Shown here piece after piece: positions 62,481-64,000 of a stretch of 64,000 nucleotides of DNA; positions within the stretch are counted from its first letter, which is position 1, and each line of letters begins with the position of its first letter. Both the position numbers and the translations under genes were made by a program. The DNA comes from Thermococcus sp. JdFR-02. Lineage in GTDB: Archaea; Methanobacteriota_B; Thermococci; Thermococcales; Thermococcaceae. The notes beneath the pieces were generated by a model. That model worked only from the letters and a program-made list of their open reading frames with translations. It did not search any database and was not told the origin of the DNA. The stretch covers positions 161,698 through 225,697 of the forward strand of contig MTLP01000012.1 in the NCBI GenBank assembly GCA_002009975.1, written 5' to 3'.

Positions 62481-63188
62481 TCAAATTCTTTTTTTAGAGT
62501 GGGGCTCTCTAAAGCTTAGTTTGCTATGAGGTAACCCCAACCTTACTAAATCTTCCGCTATCTTTAGAGCAACTAAACCTGGTTCAATTACTGGAATACC
62601 GAGTCTTTGTTGAAGTTCTTTGCCTATACCAATAAGACTACCACAACTTAATATTATCAACTCGGCTCCATCTTCTTCTATAGCCTTCTCAGATTCTTCC
62701 AAAAGCTGTTTCTTTATTTTTTCCATATCTTTTACAATATCCAAAACCAAGAACTTTGTTATTCTTATTGAGGCAAGCTTGCTTTCTAAACCGTAAATTT
62801 TAATTGCATCATACGTCTTTCCTTTTGAATTTTCATCTCCAACCCCTACAATTGAAAACTTTCTTGCAAGCATGGAAGCTACATGAAGGCTTGCTTCCCT
62901 TATTCCTACCACTGGAATTTTAAGCTTCTCTTTTATTGCAAATAATCCTGGGTCACTAAAACAATATATGATCACGGCATCATAGCCTTCTTTCTCAGCT
63001 TTTTCTGCTTCCTTTAATGTTTCCAATTCAGCCCATGCTATATCATAGTATTGCTCTATTGATTCAGGACCTCTTTTTAGATTTACCACGGTTATTTCAG
63101 TATCTGAGTCTTTGATTTCTTCATAGGCCTTCTTAATCTTCTCATTCCAAACATGAGTGGAAACTGGTACAATTACCTTTATTCTCAT
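62481..63188 (-). CDS. Divergent hydantoin/aspartate racemase family protein
   Basis: A 235-residue paralogue with KRGPESIEQYYDIAWAE and YCFSDPGLF (Cys76). The second half-site reads LSCGSLIGI (Cys182) instead of LGCTG, so the catalytic cysteine stays but its surrounding loop has changed. A motif GIREASLHVASMLARKFSIVG matches hydantoin racemases. It overlaps the M20 gene by four bases. A shift in substrate or reaction is possible. Confidence 0.82.
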   Translation of the reverse strand: MRIKVIVPVSTHVWNEKIKKAYEEIKDSDTEITVVNLKRGPESIEQYYDIAWAELETLKEAEKAEKEGYDAVIIYCFSDPGLFAIKEKLKIPVVGIREASLHVASMLARKFSIVGVGDENSKGKTYDAIKIYGLESKLASIRITKFLVLDIVKDMEKIKKQLLEESEKAIEEDGAELIILSCGSLIGIGKELQQRLGIPVIEPGLVALKIAEDLVRLGLPHSKLSFREPHSKKRI

Positions 63189-64000
63189 TTTTCACCCTCA
63201 AGCAATGCTACAGCAGCAAATATCTTTGCATCTTCTACCAGATTCTCTATCTTGGCGTATTCATTTACTTGGTGTGCTGTCTCATCTACCGTACTCCAGA
63301 CTGCTGCTGGAATTCCAATTTCTCTAAAGAATGTTGCAAAAGTCCCTCCTCCAATTCCTCCAACTCTAGGTGAGATATTCCTTAGTATTTTGAGAGCCTT
63401 TACGAGCAATTTTACAATCTCAGAATCTGGAGATGTAGGCAAGGGGGCTTTACTCTTTCTAAGTACGTTAATCTCAATCTTAGCACCATACTTCTCTTCA
63501 AAGGTTTTCGCTAACTCATGTATATCTTTAAGAATCTCATCTAAGTCATGCTCTGGAAGAACACGACAATCAAAGTAAATTATATCTTCTCCGGGAATTA
63601 TGTTTATCGCATCAACGTTCTTCTCTTTTTTTGTAGGCTCAAAAGTACTTATGGGCGGATCAAATAGGTCATTTTTATCTGAATATTTTTCATAAAGCAT
63701 ATCATGCAAAGCTGTGGCAAATCTCATTCCAACTAAGTGGGCGTTTATTCCCTTCTCCGGACTCATGGCGTGAGTTTGTTTACCAATCGTTTTTACTTGA
63801 AATGCTAGCCTACTCTTCTCTGCAACTTCAATAAATGAACCATCCGAGTTACCTGCATCAGGGACTAAGACTAGGTCGTTTTTTCTAAACAACTTTGGAT
63901 GGTTTTTGATTAGCCATTTTAATCCGTACTTGCTTCCTGTTTCTTCGTCACTAACAAATGCTAGGATTATTGTTCTTTTTGGTCTTATTCCCAAGTTCAT
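63185..64000 (-). CDS. M20 family metallohydrolase, N-terminus outside window
   Basis: The C-terminal 271 residues of an M20 peptidase/deacylase (ArgE/DapE/CPG2 group). The catalytic Glu-Glu pair and metal ligand are in FVSDEETGSKYG (about residue 19 of this fragment) and VPDAGNSDG; the dimerisation lid has QTHAMSPEKGINAH with a conserved His, and AHQVNEYAKIENL closes the metal site. M20 enzymes include N-carbamoyl-amino acid hydrolases, the last step of hydantoin breakdown, as well as peptidases. The true start lies beyond the edge. Confidence 0.85.
   Translation of the reverse strand: MNLGIRPKRTIILAFVSDEETGSKYGLKWLIKNHPKLFRKNDLVLVPDAGNSDGSFIEVAEKSRLAFQVKTIGKQTHAMSPEKGINAHLVGMRFATALHDMLYEKYSDKNDLFDPPISTFEPTKKEKNVDAINIIPGEDIIYFDCRVLPEHDLDEILKDIHELAKTFEEKYGAKIEINVLRKSKAPLPTSPDSEIVKLLVKALKILRNISPRVGGIGGGTFATFFREIGIPAAVWSTVDETAHQVNEYAKIENLVEDAKIFAAVALLEGEK

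Overview
The window is chromosomal DNA of a hyperthermophilic euryarchaeon of the order Thermococcales, most likely a low-GC Thermococcus or close relative. The evidence is family content (DUF257, DUF835, TrmB, ThiR, BtpA, ABC-2 and Dpp transporters, archaeal pyrBI), short GGTGAT/GGAGGT ribosome sites 4-8 nt before starts, frequent GTG starts, TTTATA/TTTAAA boxes and poly-T ends. I see no rRNA, tRNA, CRISPR array or intact insertion sequence. The species call is inference.

Layout. 1-8113: an exported Lon-like protease cut by the window edge; an ion transporter flanked by two universal-stress proteins; a double winged-helix regulator with a small membrane partner; and a TldD/TldE pair. 8212-20900: a DUF257 protein, an anchored cyclodextrin-glucanotransferase-like GH13 enzyme, a BtpA protein, a phosphosugar mutase, a TudS-like desulfurase with a flavodoxin, and two PEGA surface proteins, the second broken by two frameshifts. 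20921-29609: a four-gene operon with a DUF835 protein, a methyltransferase and TrmB regulator facing each other over a perfect palindrome, a cysteine desulfurase, an MFS protein and an ABC-2 exporter.

29610-39135 is a decaying accessory stretch: five methyltransferases (three here are separate, two are tandem-type paralogues), two GNAT acetyltransferases with extra C-terminal domains, several tiny membrane proteins, and at least five truncated or frameshifted genes. 39148-51452 returns to ordinary genes: transporters, a CruF-like membrane protein, a nitrilase, an ECF S-component with a strong palindrome at its promoter, pyrBI followed by a C5-epimerase-domain lipoprotein, a ZIP transporter, a thiR-vanZ-yjbQ operon and two hydrolases.

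51517-64000 is the most interesting part: about 12.5 kb of genes all on the minus strand. It has an M20 hydrolase, three hydantoin-racemase-type proteins, a nitroreductase, two small proteins, an Lrp regulator, a complete peptide-type ABC importer, a DUF917 (S-methylthiohydantoin desulfurase-type) protein and an M29/NicX-type metalloenzyme. I infer an Lrp-controlled import and breakdown route for a peptide-like, perhaps cyclic or D-configured, nitrogen compound. The substrate is not known from the sequence.
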